In this document: positions 1 through 7,220 of the stretch, one piece after another
How the letters are laid out: each line of letters starts with the position of its first letter
How positions within the stretch are numbered: the first letter of the stretch is position 1
Source: DATKKM01 sp035542855
Lineage (GTDB): Bacteria > Chloroflexota > Dehalococcoidia > SM23-28-2 > RBG-16-64-32
Assembly: GCA_035542855.1 (NCBI GenBank)
Contig: DATKKM010000070.1
Location: 1 to 25,631 of the forward strand
Length of the DNA: 25,631 bases
Direction of reading: 5' to 3'
The notes under the pieces: generated by a model
Databases searched by the model: none
Told to the model about the DNA's origin: nothing
What the model saw: the letters and a program-made list of their open reading frames with translations, nothing else
Position numbers and translations under genes: made by a program

Positions 1-1
1 G

Positions 2-1237
2 GTCAAGCTCGACAAGCCGGGCACCGACGAGCAGCTGTTCGAGACGGCGGCCAACCTCTTCTCCACGATACTGGACCGCGAGAAGCCGCTCTGGGAGATG
101 GCGCTGATCCACGGCCTGGAGGGCGACCGCAGCGCGCTGCTGACGAAAGTCCACCACTGCCTGGTTGACGGCGTCTCGGGAATCGAGCTGCTGATGCTGG
201 TGATGGACGTTTCGCCGGCACCGCCGCCGCCGGCGCAGGTCCCCAACCCGGAGAAGGACGAGATACCGTCACCGGTTGAGCGCTTCTGCGAGGCGATACT
301 GGACAACGTCAGCTCGTCGCTGGACAGCTGGTCCAGCCGCCAGAAGCGGCTGATCGAGGACGTGGGCGGCGCGGGCCACACGCGGGCGACGCTACACGCG
401 CTGGAGACGGCGCTGCCCTACATGCAGGTGCCGGTGGTGCGCGCGCCCTTCAATAAGCCCCTGAGCGTGGGACGCAAAGTGGCGTTCTCCGAGTATTCGT
501 TCCAGGAGATCCGCCAGATCCGTGCGGCGGCCGGCGGCACCGTGAACGACGTGGTGCTGACAGTGCTGGGCGGGGGCATGGCGAAGTACCTGGAGATGCA
601 CGGCCAGACGACACACGGCCGCTCCATTCGAGTCCTGACGCCGGTCAACGTGCGCAAGGATGACGAGCGCGGCGCCCTGGGCAACCGAGTCTCGATGCTG
701 CTGATCGAGGTTCCCGTGGGCGTCTCCGATCCGATCGAGCGGCTGAACGCGATCCGCAAGCGGACGGAGGCGCTGAAGCGGCGTCAGGTGGCGGACGGCA
801 TCGAAAGCCTGGGCACGGGCATCAACTCGACGCCGCCGGCTCTACAGGCGCTGATGGGCATGCTGCCGACGCCGCCGAACACGTTCGCGAACATGGTCTG
901 CACGAATGTCCCCGGCCCGATGATCCCGCTCTACACGCTGGGCCACCGGTTGCAGGCGCACTACCCCATGATCCCGCTCGGCTGGGAGATGGGCATCAGC
1001 CTGGGCGTCACCAGCTACGACCAGAAGCTGTACTTCGGCTTCATGGCGGACGCCCGGGCCGGCAGCGACGTCGCCCGCCTGAAGGAGTTCAGCGACCAGG
1101 CGTACGTCGAGCTGCGCAACGCGGCGGGCGTCGGCAAGTCGGACCTGCCGCAGATGGGCGCGACGACTTATGTCGAGCCGAAGCGTCCGCAGCGAGCCGC
1201 GCCGACGGCACAGGCCGTGGCCGCCGACGCCGGGTAG
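2..1237 (+). CDS. WS/DGAT-family acyltransferase, 5'-truncated by window edge
   Basis: The frame is open from base 2, so the true N-terminus lies outside the window; 411 residues are visible. The family (wax ester synthase / acyl-CoA:diacylglycerol acyltransferase) esterifies acyl-CoA to fatty alcohols or diacylglycerol to make storage lipids at the membrane. Visible signatures are the PLW motif (REKPLWEM, about nt 79-102), the catalytic HHxxxDG motif as HHCLVDG (nt 152-172), an ND motif (TVNDVVLTVLGGG, about nt 539-577) and the NVPGP motif (CTNVPGPMIPLY, about nt 899-934). These occur in the family's order and spacing, and the usual full length is about 460 residues, so roughly 50 residues are missing. 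The C-terminus ends in a short Ala/Pro-rich tail. The genes downstream also handle acyl chains, which suits a role in lipid storage or modification. The substrate cannot be told from sequence. Confidence 0.93.
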   Translation, partial: VKLDKPGTDEQLFETAANLFSTILDREKPLWEMALIHGLEGDRSALLTKVHHCLVDGVSGIELLMLVMDVSPAPPPPAQVPNPEKDEIPSPVERFCEAILDNVSSSLDSWSSRQKRLIEDVGGAGHTRATLHALETALPYMQVPVVRAPFNKPLSVGRKVAFSEYSFQEIRQIRAAAGGTVNDVVLTVLGGGMAKYLEMHGQTTHGRSIRVLTPVNVRKDDERGALGNRVSMLLIEVPVGVSDPIERLNAIRKRTEALKRRQVADGIESLGTGINSTPPALQALMGMLPTPPNTFANMVCTNVPGPMIPLYTLGHRLQAHYPMIPLGWEMGISLGVTSYDQKLYFGFMADARAGSDVARLKEFSDQAYVELRNAAGVGKSDLPQMGATTYVEPKRPQRAAPTAQAVAADAG

Positions 1238-1256
1238 CATCGGCAGCGCCCCGCTC

Positions 1257-1625
1257 ATGGGGTTCCTCATCTTCCTCGGGATACTCATCGCGGGCGCAGC
1301 CGCGATCGTCGTCGTCGCTCAGTCAGTCCGCCCGAGGGGGCCAATCGTGCCGATCGTTTACCTGGGCGCGCCAGCCTCCTACACGGAGCAGGTGATGTGG
1401 ATGGAAGCTCTGAGGTCCGCCGGGATTCACGCCCACATCGAGAACCCACAACCGTCTCAGATGAGGTACCTACCCTGGGAAAACCAGGCAATCTATAACA
1501 CCGAGGTGTGGGTACGGCAGGAGGACTACGAGGGGGCGCGTGCGGTTCTCGGCCTGGATCATGCCGGGAAGGACATGCGCACGAAGCGCGCCCGGCTGCG
1601 GAAACAGCCCCACAGGCAGGTCTGA
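1257..1625 (+). CDS. Small membrane-anchored DUF2007-like protein
   Basis: A 122-residue protein. The N-terminus holds one hydrophobic helix (about residues 2-25, FLIFLGILIAGAAAIVVVAQ). A small soluble domain follows with the layout of DUF2007 (putative signal-transducing protein): a strand, a Tyr-Thr-Glu segment (YTEQVMWMEALRSAGI), a helix, a strand with Asn-Pro, then a Val-Trp-Val strand and a final EDYEGARAVLG helix. The tail is basic. No function is established for the family. The ATG at 1257 lies 19 nt after the acyltransferase stop with no clear ribosome binding site; an in-frame start at 1170 would overlap the upstream gene by 68 nt and add low-complexity residues, so I prefer 1257. 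The last codons lie inside a palindromic repeat (1613-1639). Confidence 0.75.
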   Translation: MGFLIFLGILIAGAAAIVVVAQSVRPRGPIVPIVYLGAPASYTEQVMWMEALRSAGIHAHIENPQPSQMRYLPWENQAIYNTEVWVRQEDYEGARAVLGLDHAGKDMRTKRARLRKQPHRQV

Positions 1626-1639
1626 AGACCTGCAGCTAC
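1613..1639. repeat. 27-nt palindromic repeat, copy 1
   Basis: This 27-nt sequence recurs exactly, in inverted orientation, at 3257-3283. The core is itself a hairpin: 8-bp arms GCAGGTCT and AGACCTGC separated by GA. It spans the stop codon of the DUF2007-like gene, so it may act as a transcript-end structure, or be one member of a dispersed palindromic repeat family. There is no T-tract. Confidence 0.85.
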
Positions 1640-1654
1640 ATCTCGGACTCGCTT

Positions 1655-1690
1655 CAACCCTTGACCCGCGACCCCTGACCCATCCACAAT
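1655..1690 (+). promoter_or_regulatory. Four-heptamer array followed by a -10-like hexamer
   Basis: Four consecutive 7-bp units CAACCCT, TGACCCG, CGACCCC, TGACCCA (1655-1682) are followed after 2 nt by CACAAT (1685-1690), a weak -10-like hexamer, 11 nt before the ATG at 1702. The same layout (four heptamers, 2 nt, -10 hexamer) occurs before glyS at 23981-24016, with the last two heptamers identical. It may replace a -35 element or bind a regulator. Confidence 0.5.
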
Positions 1691-1701
1691 CGTTTTCGCT
1701 C

Positions 1702-2109
1702 ATGAGTTTCCTTCACGACAGGCTCGGAGTTCCCCGCAAACTATCGTCGCGGCTTTGGCTGATCACGCTGCCCTCTGCTGTCGTTTCGTTCGAGCGGCGG
1801 TCCGACGTCCCGAAGCTGCCGGCGACGGGCAAGGCGCTGGGCGGGTTGCTGGTGGCGGGCGCGGCGGCCGTCGGCGTACTGGCGATGCGCTCGCCGGAGA
1901 CGAAGCTGGCGTACGAGGGGCCGCTGGCGCCGGTGGTGACGAAGCCGGCGACACTGGCCGGCCTGATGGGCCTGGCCGGGATGGCCTTCCTGCTGCGCTC
2001 AACGTCTCTGCTGCTGTACTCGGCCGGGCTGGCTGCGGCTGGCGGTTCGGGGCAGGTGGCGCTGGACGAGCCGTCGCCGGGGACGCTGCTGGGTCGATCG
2101 AAGGACTAG
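1702..2109 (+). CDS. Hypothetical membrane protein
   Basis: A 135-residue protein that I do not recognise. Two hydrophobic stretches are visible, about residues 45-62 (ALGGLLVAGAAAVGVLAM) and 82-112 (LAGLMGLAGMAFLLRSTSLLLYSAGLAAAGG), separated by a polar loop with Pro residues, so it is probably an inner-membrane protein with two or three helices. GC-rich codon use matches the neighbours. The start ATG at 1702 is preceded by a heptamer array and a -10-like hexamer rather than a ribosome binding site. It lies between the DUF2007-like gene and the lipid operon promoter and is probably its own transcription unit. Confidence 0.6.
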   Translation: MSFLHDRLGVPRKLSSRLWLITLPSAVVSFERRSDVPKLPATGKALGGLLVAGAAAVGVLAMRSPETKLAYEGPLAPVVTKPATLAGLMGLAGMAFLLRSTSLLLYSAGLAAAGGSGQVALDEPSPGTLLGRSKD

Positions 2110-2167
2110 GCGGCGTTCGAAGGTAGTGTGGCGTCTAAGGGCGTAGCGCCTTCGGAAGCGGGGTTAC

Positions 2168-2187
2168 CCAGGCCAAGGATCGCCTGG
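2168..2187. terminator. Stem-loop after the membrane protein gene, possible terminator
   Basis: CCAGGC (2168-2173) and GCCTGG (2182-2187) form a 6-bp stem with an 8-nt loop, 58 nt after the stop at 2109. There is no T-run, so intrinsic termination is unproven. Confidence 0.3.
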
Positions 2188-2243
2188 CGACGGGTCCGGG
2201 TGTCCAGGTCAAGCTTGGGCGATTCACCCTGGCGCTGTTTTCG

Positions 2244-2272
2244 TTGACACCCTCCTGAGGCTGCGGGATAAT
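2244..2272 (+). promoter_or_regulatory. Sigma-70-type promoter of the dehydratase/SDR operon
   Basis: A perfect -35 box TTGACA (2244-2249), a 17-bp spacer and a -10 box GATAAT (2267-2272, 5 of 6 consensus) predict a transcript starting near 2279. The leader is about 60 nt and contains a small hairpin (GGCAGG 2298-2303 with CCTGCC 2311-2316). A ribosome binding site GGAGG follows about 8 nt before the ATG at 2341. This is the best classical promoter in the window. Confidence 0.75.
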
Positions 2273-2340
2273 CTGCCGCGCACGTTAAGGTTGCGCAGGC
2301 AGGACAGTGCCCTGCCCCACCAATCGACGGAGGATCGCTC

Positions 2341-2820
2341 ATGACGCAACAACAGCAGTCCGTGATCACGGACGAGATGCGAGCCCGCATCGGCGTGGAG
2401 TCGGAGCCGGTGCCCTACGAAGTCGACAACACGGGCTGCCGGCAGTTCGCGCGGGCCGTCGGCTACACGGACCCGGTGTTCTACGACGAGAAGGCCGCGA
2501 AGGCGCGCGGCTATCGCGGCATCCTGGCGCCGCCGGGCTTCCTCGGCCACCCGGTCGTGGTCCCCGGCCATCCGTCGCAGGTGCCGGAGGCTTTCCGGCT
2601 GAACATCCCCTACAAGCGCGTGCTTAACGGCGGCACAGATATCGAGTACTTCGCCGACGTCTGCGCGGGCGACAAGCTGACCGCCGCGACGAAGCTGAGC
2701 GATCTCGTCGAGCGCGAGGGCAAGATGGGCCCGATGCTGATCGTGAGCACCGAGACGACGTTCCGCAACGAGAAGGGCGAGACGGTCGCCGTCCAGCGCG
2801 GCACGGCCATTCGGTACTAG
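2341..2820 (+). CDS. HadA-like MaoC-type dehydratase subunit (FAS1-like N-terminal hotdog)
   Basis: A 159-residue single-hotdog protein of the MaoC N-terminal / FAS1-like dehydratase family. The diagnostic segment AVGYTDPVFYDEKAA (about residues 39-53) sits where catalytic hotdogs have D-x4-H; here Tyr48 replaces the His, so this subunit is probably structural or substrate-binding. RGILAPPGFL (59-68) continues the family pattern. The next gene is a same-size hotdog that keeps the catalytic pair. The arrangement mirrors the mycobacterial HadA-HadB heterodimer, in which a FAS1-like subunit pairs with a catalytic one to dehydrate (3R)-hydroxyacyl thioesters. Length (about 158 in HadA, from memory) agrees. 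The start ATG has GGAGG upstream. Whether the substrate is carried by CoA or ACP is not visible. Confidence 0.85.
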   Translation: MTQQQQSVITDEMRARIGVESEPVPYEVDNTGCRQFARAVGYTDPVFYDEKAAKARGYRGILAPPGFLGHPVVVPGHPSQVPEAFRLNIPYKRVLNGGTDIEYFADVCAGDKLTAATKLSDLVEREGKMGPMLIVSTETTFRNEKGETVAVQRGTAIRY

Positions 2821-2829
2821 GAGGGCGTG

Positions 2830-3255
2830 ATGACGCAGGTTCACTTCGAAGACGTAGCGGAGGGCCAGGAGATCCCGAAGGTGGTGCTACCCTGCGACTC
2901 GCAGCGGCTGGTCTGGTGGGCAGCGGGCTCCGGCGACTACTACCAGATCCACTACGACAAGGACTTCGCGCAGGCGACAGGACTGAAGGACCGCATCACG
3001 CACGGCGCCCTCAAGCACGCGCTGCTGGGCCGCATGGTGCACGAATGGGCCGGCGAGAAGGGCCGCGTTAAGCAGGTGGCCTGCTCCTACCGCGGGATGG
3101 ACATGATCAACAAGGACGTGACGAGCCGCGGCGTTGTCACCGGCAAGCGCCTGGAGGACGGCCACGGCGTGGTCGAGCTCGAGGTGTGGACGGAGGACCC
3201 GGAGGGCAACAAGACGACGCCCGGGACAGCGGTGGTGGAACTGCCGCTGAAGTAG
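2830..3255 (+). CDS. HadB-like MaoC dehydratase, catalytic subunit
   Basis: A 141-residue single hotdog with the R-specific hydratase/dehydratase active site: Asp36 and His41 in GSGDYYQIHYDKDFAQATG, followed by RITHGALKHALLGRMV, the usual central helix entry. It interconverts (3R)-hydroxyacyl and trans-2-enoyl thioesters, most likely as a heterodimer with the preceding gene, which lacks the catalytic His. As I recall, the mycobacterial HadB catalytic residues have the same numbering. The gap to the upstream gene is 9 nt. A strong ribosome binding site AGGAGGG (2819-2825) is 4 nt before ATG 2830 and only 1 nt before an in-frame GTG at 2827, which favours ATG 2830. The gene is co-transcribed with the two SDR genes downstream. 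Confidence 0.9.
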   Translation: MTQVHFEDVAEGQEIPKVVLPCDSQRLVWWAAGSGDYYQIHYDKDFAQATGLKDRITHGALKHALLGRMVHEWAGEKGRVKQVACSYRGMDMINKDVTSRGVVTGKRLEDGHGVVELEVWTEDPEGNKTTPGTAVVELPLK

Positions 3256-3256
3256 C

Positions 3257-3283
3257 GTAGCTGCAGGTCTTCAGACCTGCCTG
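3257..3283. repeat. 27-nt palindromic repeat, copy 2 (inverted)
   Basis: This is the exact reverse complement of 1613-1639, starting 1 nt after the HadB-like stop codon and ending 12 nt before the first SDR start. The 8-bp hairpin GCAGGTCT / AGACCTGC could attenuate or punctuate the operon message. There is no T-tract. Confidence 0.85.
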
Positions 3284-3295
3284 GAGGGGTCAGAC

Positions 3296-4264
3296 ATGGC
3301 GGGAATGCTGCAGGACAAAGTAGCGATCATCACCGGCGCCGGGCGCGGCATCGGCCGCGGGATCGCGCTGATGATGGCGGAGGAAGGCGCGAAGGTCGTG
3401 GTGAACGATCCAGGCGTCGGGCCGGATGGTGTCGGGACGGACGCCGGGCCAGCGGACCAGGTCGTCGCCGAGATCAAGGCGGCGGGCGGCACGGCGGCGG
3501 CGAATTACGACTCGGTGGCGACGGCGGCGGGCGGCGAGGGGATCATCAAGACGGCGCTCGACAGCTTCGGGCGGGTCGATATCCTGGTCAACAACGCCGG
3601 CATCCTGCGCGACCGCATGGTCTTCAACATGACAGAGGAGGACTGGGACGCGGTGCTGGCTGTGCACCTGAAGGGGCACTTCAACTGCATCCAGCCGGCT
3701 TCCGTGCTCATGCGCCAGCAGCGCTACGGCCGGATCATCAACTTCAGTTCCGAGTCGGGATTGTGGGGGAACGCCGGGCAGGCGAACTACGGCGCCGCCA
3801 AGTCCGGCATCGCCGGGCTGACGCGAGTCGTGGCGCGGGATCTGGGGCGCTACGGGGTGACCTGCAACGCCATCGCTCCTCGCGCGGCGACGCGGCTCAC
3901 GGCGACGATCCCGCAGACGCGGCCGGGCGGCTCCGGCCCGCCGCCGCCACCGGACGACGCGCCGTCCGGCGCGTTCACGCACCGCGACCCGGAATACGTC
4001 GCGCCGATGACGTGCTACCTGGGGACGGACCACGCCTGGAACATCAACGGGCAGATCTTCCACGTCTACGGCGGCATCGTCTCCGTGCTGCAGCACCCGA
4101 CGCCATCGCGCACGATATTCAAGCCGGGGATGTGGACGCTGGACGAGCTTTCGGCGCAGTTGCCGGCGATCCTGCAGGGGACGCGGAACCCCGCGCCGCC
4201 GGCGGCCGAGGTAGAGGTGCCGGGCCGCAACGGCGCGGCGGAGCCCGCGAAGGCGCAGGGTTAG
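3296..4264 (+). CDS. SDR-family 3-hydroxyacyl-CoA dehydrogenase-like, copy 1
   Basis: A 322-residue short-chain dehydrogenase/reductase resembling the dehydrogenase domain of peroxisomal multifunctional enzyme 2. Visible: cofactor motif TGAGRGIG (residues 13-20), NNAG (99-102), catalytic Ser152, Tyr165 and Lys169 (YGAAK), and the family segments RDRMVFNMTEEDWDAV and VTCNAIAP. Asp38 after the second strand suggests NAD preference. Where the substrate loop should be (about residues 208-230) there is a Pro/Gly-rich insert, and about 50 residues extend past the SDR core. PRAATR stands where the family usually has PGAxTR. A ribosome binding site (GGAGGGG, 3283-3289) precedes ATG 3296. With the HadAB-like pair it could oxidise or reduce 3-hydroxyacyl thioesters; direction and chain length are not visible. 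Confidence 0.88.
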   Translation: MAGMLQDKVAIITGAGRGIGRGIALMMAEEGAKVVVNDPGVGPDGVGTDAGPADQVVAEIKAAGGTAAANYDSVATAAGGEGIIKTALDSFGRVDILVNNAGILRDRMVFNMTEEDWDAVLAVHLKGHFNCIQPASVLMRQQRYGRIINFSSESGLWGNAGQANYGAAKSGIAGLTRVVARDLGRYGVTCNAIAPRAATRLTATIPQTRPGGSGPPPPPDDAPSGAFTHRDPEYVAPMTCYLGTDHAWNINGQIFHVYGGIVSVLQHPTPSRTIFKPGMWTLDELSAQLPAILQGTRNPAPPAAEVEVPGRNGAAEPAKAQG

Positions 4265-4273
4265 GGGGCGAAA

Positions 4274-5233
4274 ATGGCAGGCAAACTACAGGGACGCAAC
4301 GCGGTTGTGACGGGCGCCGGGCGCGGCATCGGCCGGGCGGTGGCGATGCTGCTGGCCCAGGAGGGCGCGAACGTGGTGGTCAACGACCCGGGGGTGAACT
4401 CCGACGGGACGGGCCACGACAATGGGCCCGCCGACCAGGTCGTCGCAGAGATCAAGGCGGCGGGCGGCAACGCCGTCGCCAACTACGACACGGTGGCGAC
4501 GTTCCAGGGCGGCGAGAACATGGTGCGCCAGTGCGCCGACACCTTCGGCCGGATCGACATCCTGATGAACGTCGCCGGTATCCTGCGCGACCGCATGATC
4601 TTCAACATGAGCGAGGAGGAGTGGGACGCGGTCATAGCGGTGCACCTGAAGGGTCACTTCAACACGATTCAGCCGGCCTCCATCCTGATGCGGCAGCAGC
4701 GCTACGGGCGCATCGTGAACTTCAGCTCGATCTCAGGTCTGCGGGGCATCTCGGGCCAGTCGAACTACGGGGCGGCGAAGGCCGGGATCGCGGGTCTGAC
4801 GCGAGTGGTGGCGCGGGACCTGGGCAAGTACGGGGTGACGTGCAACGCGATCGCGCCGGGCGCCGCGACGCGACTGACGGCGACGGTCCCGGACAGCGCC
4901 CGCCAGCTACGGGCGGCCACCCAGGCGCAGCCGACAGCCCCGCCGCCGGTGCAGGTGGTGCCCGCGACGCCGGAGCACGTGGCGCCGATGACGGTGTGGC
5001 TGTGCACGGACGACGCCTGGAACGTGAACGGGAAGATCTTCCACGTGGCCGGCGGCATCGTCTCGCTGGCACATGAGGAGACGCCGGTCCAGACGATCCA
5101 GAAGGACGGGAAGTGGACGCTGGAGGAGCTGGTGTCAGTGGTGCCGGGGCAGCTGATGCACGGGATCATGAACCCGGCGCCGCCACCCGCGGACCTGGAC
5201 GTGCCGGGGCGGCCCGTGGGGGCCAAGGGGTAG
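4274..5233 (+). CDS. SDR-family 3-hydroxyacyl-CoA dehydrogenase-like, copy 2
   Basis: A 319-residue paralogue of the preceding gene, aligned with it without a gap over at least the first 200 residues. Residue numbers of TGAGRGIG (13-20), Ser152, Tyr165 and Lys169 coincide, and long DNA stretches are nearly the same (for example around 3457-3490 and 4433-4466), so this is a tandem duplication. Differences: NNAG has become NVAG (99-102), the loop after residue 205 is rewritten (DSARQLRAATQAQ), and GATR keeps the usual Gly. The Asn of NNAG helps organise the active site in classical SDRs, so its replacement may change activity or substrate. The 9-nt gap and a G-rich ribosome binding site (GGGGG, 4264-4268) indicate the same operon. 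The C-terminal tail again ends in a Pro-rich stretch. Confidence 0.88.
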   Translation: MAGKLQGRNAVVTGAGRGIGRAVAMLLAQEGANVVVNDPGVNSDGTGHDNGPADQVVAEIKAAGGNAVANYDTVATFQGGENMVRQCADTFGRIDILMNVAGILRDRMIFNMSEEEWDAVIAVHLKGHFNTIQPASILMRQQRYGRIVNFSSISGLRGISGQSNYGAAKAGIAGLTRVVARDLGKYGVTCNAIAPGAATRLTATVPDSARQLRAATQAQPTAPPPVQVVPATPEHVAPMTVWLCTDDAWNVNGKIFHVAGGIVSLAHEETPVQTIQKDGKWTLEELVSVVPGQLMHGIMNPAPPPADLDVPGRPVGAKG

Positions 5234-5235
5234 CA

Positions 5236-5285
5236 CCGGGCGTCGTTCCCGGGCCAGCCGTCAGGGCGAAGCGCTGTGGGCTTCG
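5236..5285. terminator. Two stem-loops between convergent operons
   Basis: The 52-nt gap between the convergent second SDR and GNAT genes holds CCGGG/CCCGG (5236-5240 with 5248-5252) just after the SDR stop, and CGAAGC/GCTTCG (5267-5272 with 5280-5285) just outside the GNAT stop. Neither has a T-tract. Together they may end transcription from both sides. Confidence 0.4.
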
Positions 5286-5852
5286 TTAGGCGCGGACGGC
5301 GCGGCGGTGGGTGCGCTGCGGGGCATGCTGGCGGAGCAGCTCCATCATGACGAAGGTGTGGCCGTCCCGCCAGGAGGTGCCACAGTCGCGGAAGCCGGCT
5401 TTGCGGAAGCTGCGCTGGGCGCGCAGGTTCCAGTCCAGCGTGTGCAGGTAGAGGCGCTGGAGCTTGCCCTCAGCGAAGAGCGCGCGGACGAGGGCGCGGA
5501 GGGCGTCTGTGCCGTATCCGGCGTCCCAGTAGTCACGCTCGCCGATGCTGATGCCGATCTCGGCTTCGCAGCGGGTCTGGTCGAAGTTGTAGTACATCAC
5601 GTTGCCGATGTGACGCCCGTTCTCGGCCTCGATGGCGAAGGAGCGGCGCGGCATGTCGGTGAAGCGGAAGTCGAACGCCCAGTTGCGCTCGTAGTTGGCA
5701 AAGGGGGTCTGGGCCGGCCGCGAGGCGTCGAAGTGGGCGAGCTCAGCGTCTGAACGCCAGCGGAACTCGTCGGAAACGTCGGTGAGGCGCTTGCGGCGGA
5801 CGACGGTGCGGTGGCCGCGGGCGACGACGTCGTCGAACAGGCGGTCGCTCAT
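5286..5852 (-). CDS. GNAT acetyltransferase, RimJ/RimL-like
   Basis: A 188-residue GNAT-fold protein. The acetyl-CoA pyrophosphate-binding segment is visible as RDYWDAGYGTDALRALVRALF (about residues 107-127), preceded by the strand EAEIGISIG and followed by the family's YLHTLDWNLRAQRSFRKAGF stretch. This pattern fits RimJ/RimL-type enzymes that acetylate protein N-termini or small amines; the target is unknown. ATG 5852 overlaps the NUDIX stop in ATGA, indicating translational coupling. It is the last gene of a minus-strand operon with tldE-like, HEAT and NUDIX genes. The C-terminal tail is basic (RTHRRAVRA). Confidence 0.85.
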   Translation of the reverse strand: MSDRLFDDVVARGHRTVVRRKRLTDVSDEFRWRSDAELAHFDASRPAQTPFANYERNWAFDFRFTDMPRRSFAIEAENGRHIGNVMYYNFDQTRCEAEIGISIGERDYWDAGYGTDALRALVRALFAEGKLQRLYLHTLDWNLRAQRSFRKAGFRDCGTSWRDGHTFVMMELLRQHAPQRTHRRAVRA

Positions 5853-6337
5853 GGCATCGCCTCGATCATCGCGCGCGCTTTCTCCACCATGTTCGCCTCG
5901 TTGCGGAAGGTGAGGGTCTTGAGGGCATCCTCCACCGCCCGCCACTCCACTTTATCGTACTCGAGGTCGTGGCGGGATGTATCGCCGCCGGTTGATTTCA
6001 TTAAGAAATGATGCACCCACTTGTGATAGCGGACTCCTTCGCGAGCGAACCAGTACTCGACGACGCCGATCTTGCCGACGATCTCCACGTCGAGGCCGGT
6101 CTCCTCCGAGACCTCGCGGAGGGCGGTCTGCTCCAGGGTCTCGCCTTCGTTAGGAGTGCCCTTGGGCAGGCCCCAGACACCGTCAGAGGTGCGCCCGCAG
6201 ATCACGATATCGATGCCGTGGTTGCGGCGAAAGACGACGCCCCCGGCCGAGACGGCGCGCTCGACCCGTGAGCGGGGCTTGCCATCGTCGGCGCTACTGG
6301 CGGAAGCGGAAGCCGAGCGGGTCTTCTTCAAACTCAA
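5849..6337 (-). CDS. NUDIX hydrolase
   Basis: A 162-residue NUDIX protein with a complete box, G-x5-E-x7-REV-x-EE-x-G-L (GTPNEGETLEQTAL then REVSEETGL), and the preceding strand GGVVFRR with WGLPKG. It hydrolyses a nucleoside diphosphate linked to another group; the overall look (SAGGVVF, GVWGLPKG, YDKVEWRAVEDAL) is that of the small (di)nucleoside polyphosphate hydrolase type, but the substrate is not predictable. The only start codon before the domain is ATG 6337, which makes the gene overlap the HEAT gene by 44 nt; the first 25 residues are Ser/Ala-rich and may be dispensable. The 3' end overlaps the GNAT start by 4 nt. Confidence 0.9.
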   Translation of the reverse strand: MSLKKTRSASASASSADDGKPRSRVERAVSAGGVVFRRNHGIDIVICGRTSDGVWGLPKGTPNEGETLEQTALREVSEETGLDVEIVGKIGVVEYWFAREGVRYHKWVHHFLMKSTGGDTSRHDLEYDKVEWRAVEDALKTLTFRNEANMVEKARAMIEAMP

Positions 6338-7217
6338 TCTCCGAAAGGGCGGCGGCTGCGGCCTCGCGGGTGGCGCTGGATGAGCTGTCTAGCATCTCCA
6401 TGAGGGCGCTCTTGGCGCGCTCGCCGCCGATCTCGCCAAGGGCGGCGACGGCTGCGCCGCGCACCTCTTCGTCCTCGTCGGTCAGCAGCGGGAGGAGGTG
6501 CGGGATGGCAGACTCTTCGGCAACCTGCCCAATGGCGATGGCGGCCTCGTAGCGGAGCTCGGTGTCATCGCTGCTCAGCTCGCGGACGAGGAGCGGGAGC
6601 CAGCGGGACTGCGCGCTGCGGCCCATGGCGTGGACGGCGCTCACCTTGAGGGAGCGCTCGCCGCTTTCGTAGGCGTTCTGGATGGCCTGGCGGACCCAGG
6701 CGGAGTCGTAGGCGCCGATCGCCTCGATGGCGCGGGCGCGGACGTCGCCGGCCTCCGTGGTGCTGTCAATGACCCGATGGAGGGCGGCCTCCACGCGCTC
6801 GAAGTGGCGCTCCCGCAGGCGGCCGAGCTCAGACAGGAGAACGAAACGGCCGAGGGCGAGCGCTGCTTCGGCGCGCACCTCAGGGTTCTTGTCCTGCTCC
6901 ATGAGGGCGACCAGGCTATCGATCAAGTCTGGCGACTCGGCGTCCCAGAGCCCGCGCAGCGCCTCCAGGCGGACGTCGCTGTCGCTGTCCTGGAGACCGC
7001 GGAGGAAGACTGCGTCGAAGTCCATGTCGACGTTGTCTTCGGCCAGCTCCACCAGCTCCTGCATGACGCGGCGGCGGCGGCGGACGTCGATCTGGTTCCA
7101 GCGGCGATCGAGCTCATCGCGCTCGGCCTTTTCGAGCCTGGAGAAGCGCTGCAGACTGGCGGACGAGAGGCGCCTGGAGCCGTCGCTAATTTCGTCGAGG
7201 TATTCCGAGAAGTCCAT
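6294..7217 (-). CDS. HEAT-repeat protein
   Basis: A 307-residue, mostly helical, acidic protein. From about residue 75 onward there are tandem HEAT/PBS-lyase-like repeats, for example SDVRLEALRGLWD, PEVRAEAALALGR, VRARAIEAIGAY, LKVSAVHAMGRSA, TELRYEAAIAIGQ, EEVRGAAVAALGE and SATREAAAAALSE, spaced about 31-37 residues apart. The N-terminal 50 residues contain a charged segment rich in Arg and Glu. HEAT repeats form a protein-binding superhelix, so this is more likely a scaffold or regulator than an enzyme. It sits 3 nt after the tldE-like stop and overlaps the NUDIX start, so the three are made together. No partner can be named. Confidence 0.85.
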   Translation of the reverse strand: MDFSEYLDEISDGSRRLSSASLQRFSRLEKAERDELDRRWNQIDVRRRRRVMQELVELAEDNVDMDFDAVFLRGLQDSDSDVRLEALRGLWDAESPDLIDSLVALMEQDKNPEVRAEAALALGRFVLLSELGRLRERHFERVEAALHRVIDSTTEAGDVRARAIEAIGAYDSAWVRQAIQNAYESGERSLKVSAVHAMGRSAQSRWLPLLVRELSSDDTELRYEAAIAIGQVAEESAIPHLLPLLTDEDEEVRGAAVAALGEIGGERAKSALMEMLDSSSSATREAAAAALSEIEFEEDPLGFRFRQ

Positions 7218-7220
7218 AGG

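Noticed and set aside
3763..5076. A 437-residue plus-strand frame across both SDR genes
   Set aside because: Arg/Gly/Ala-rich low-complexity translation in the GC-rich alternate phase of two genes with full catalytic motifs; a shadow frame.
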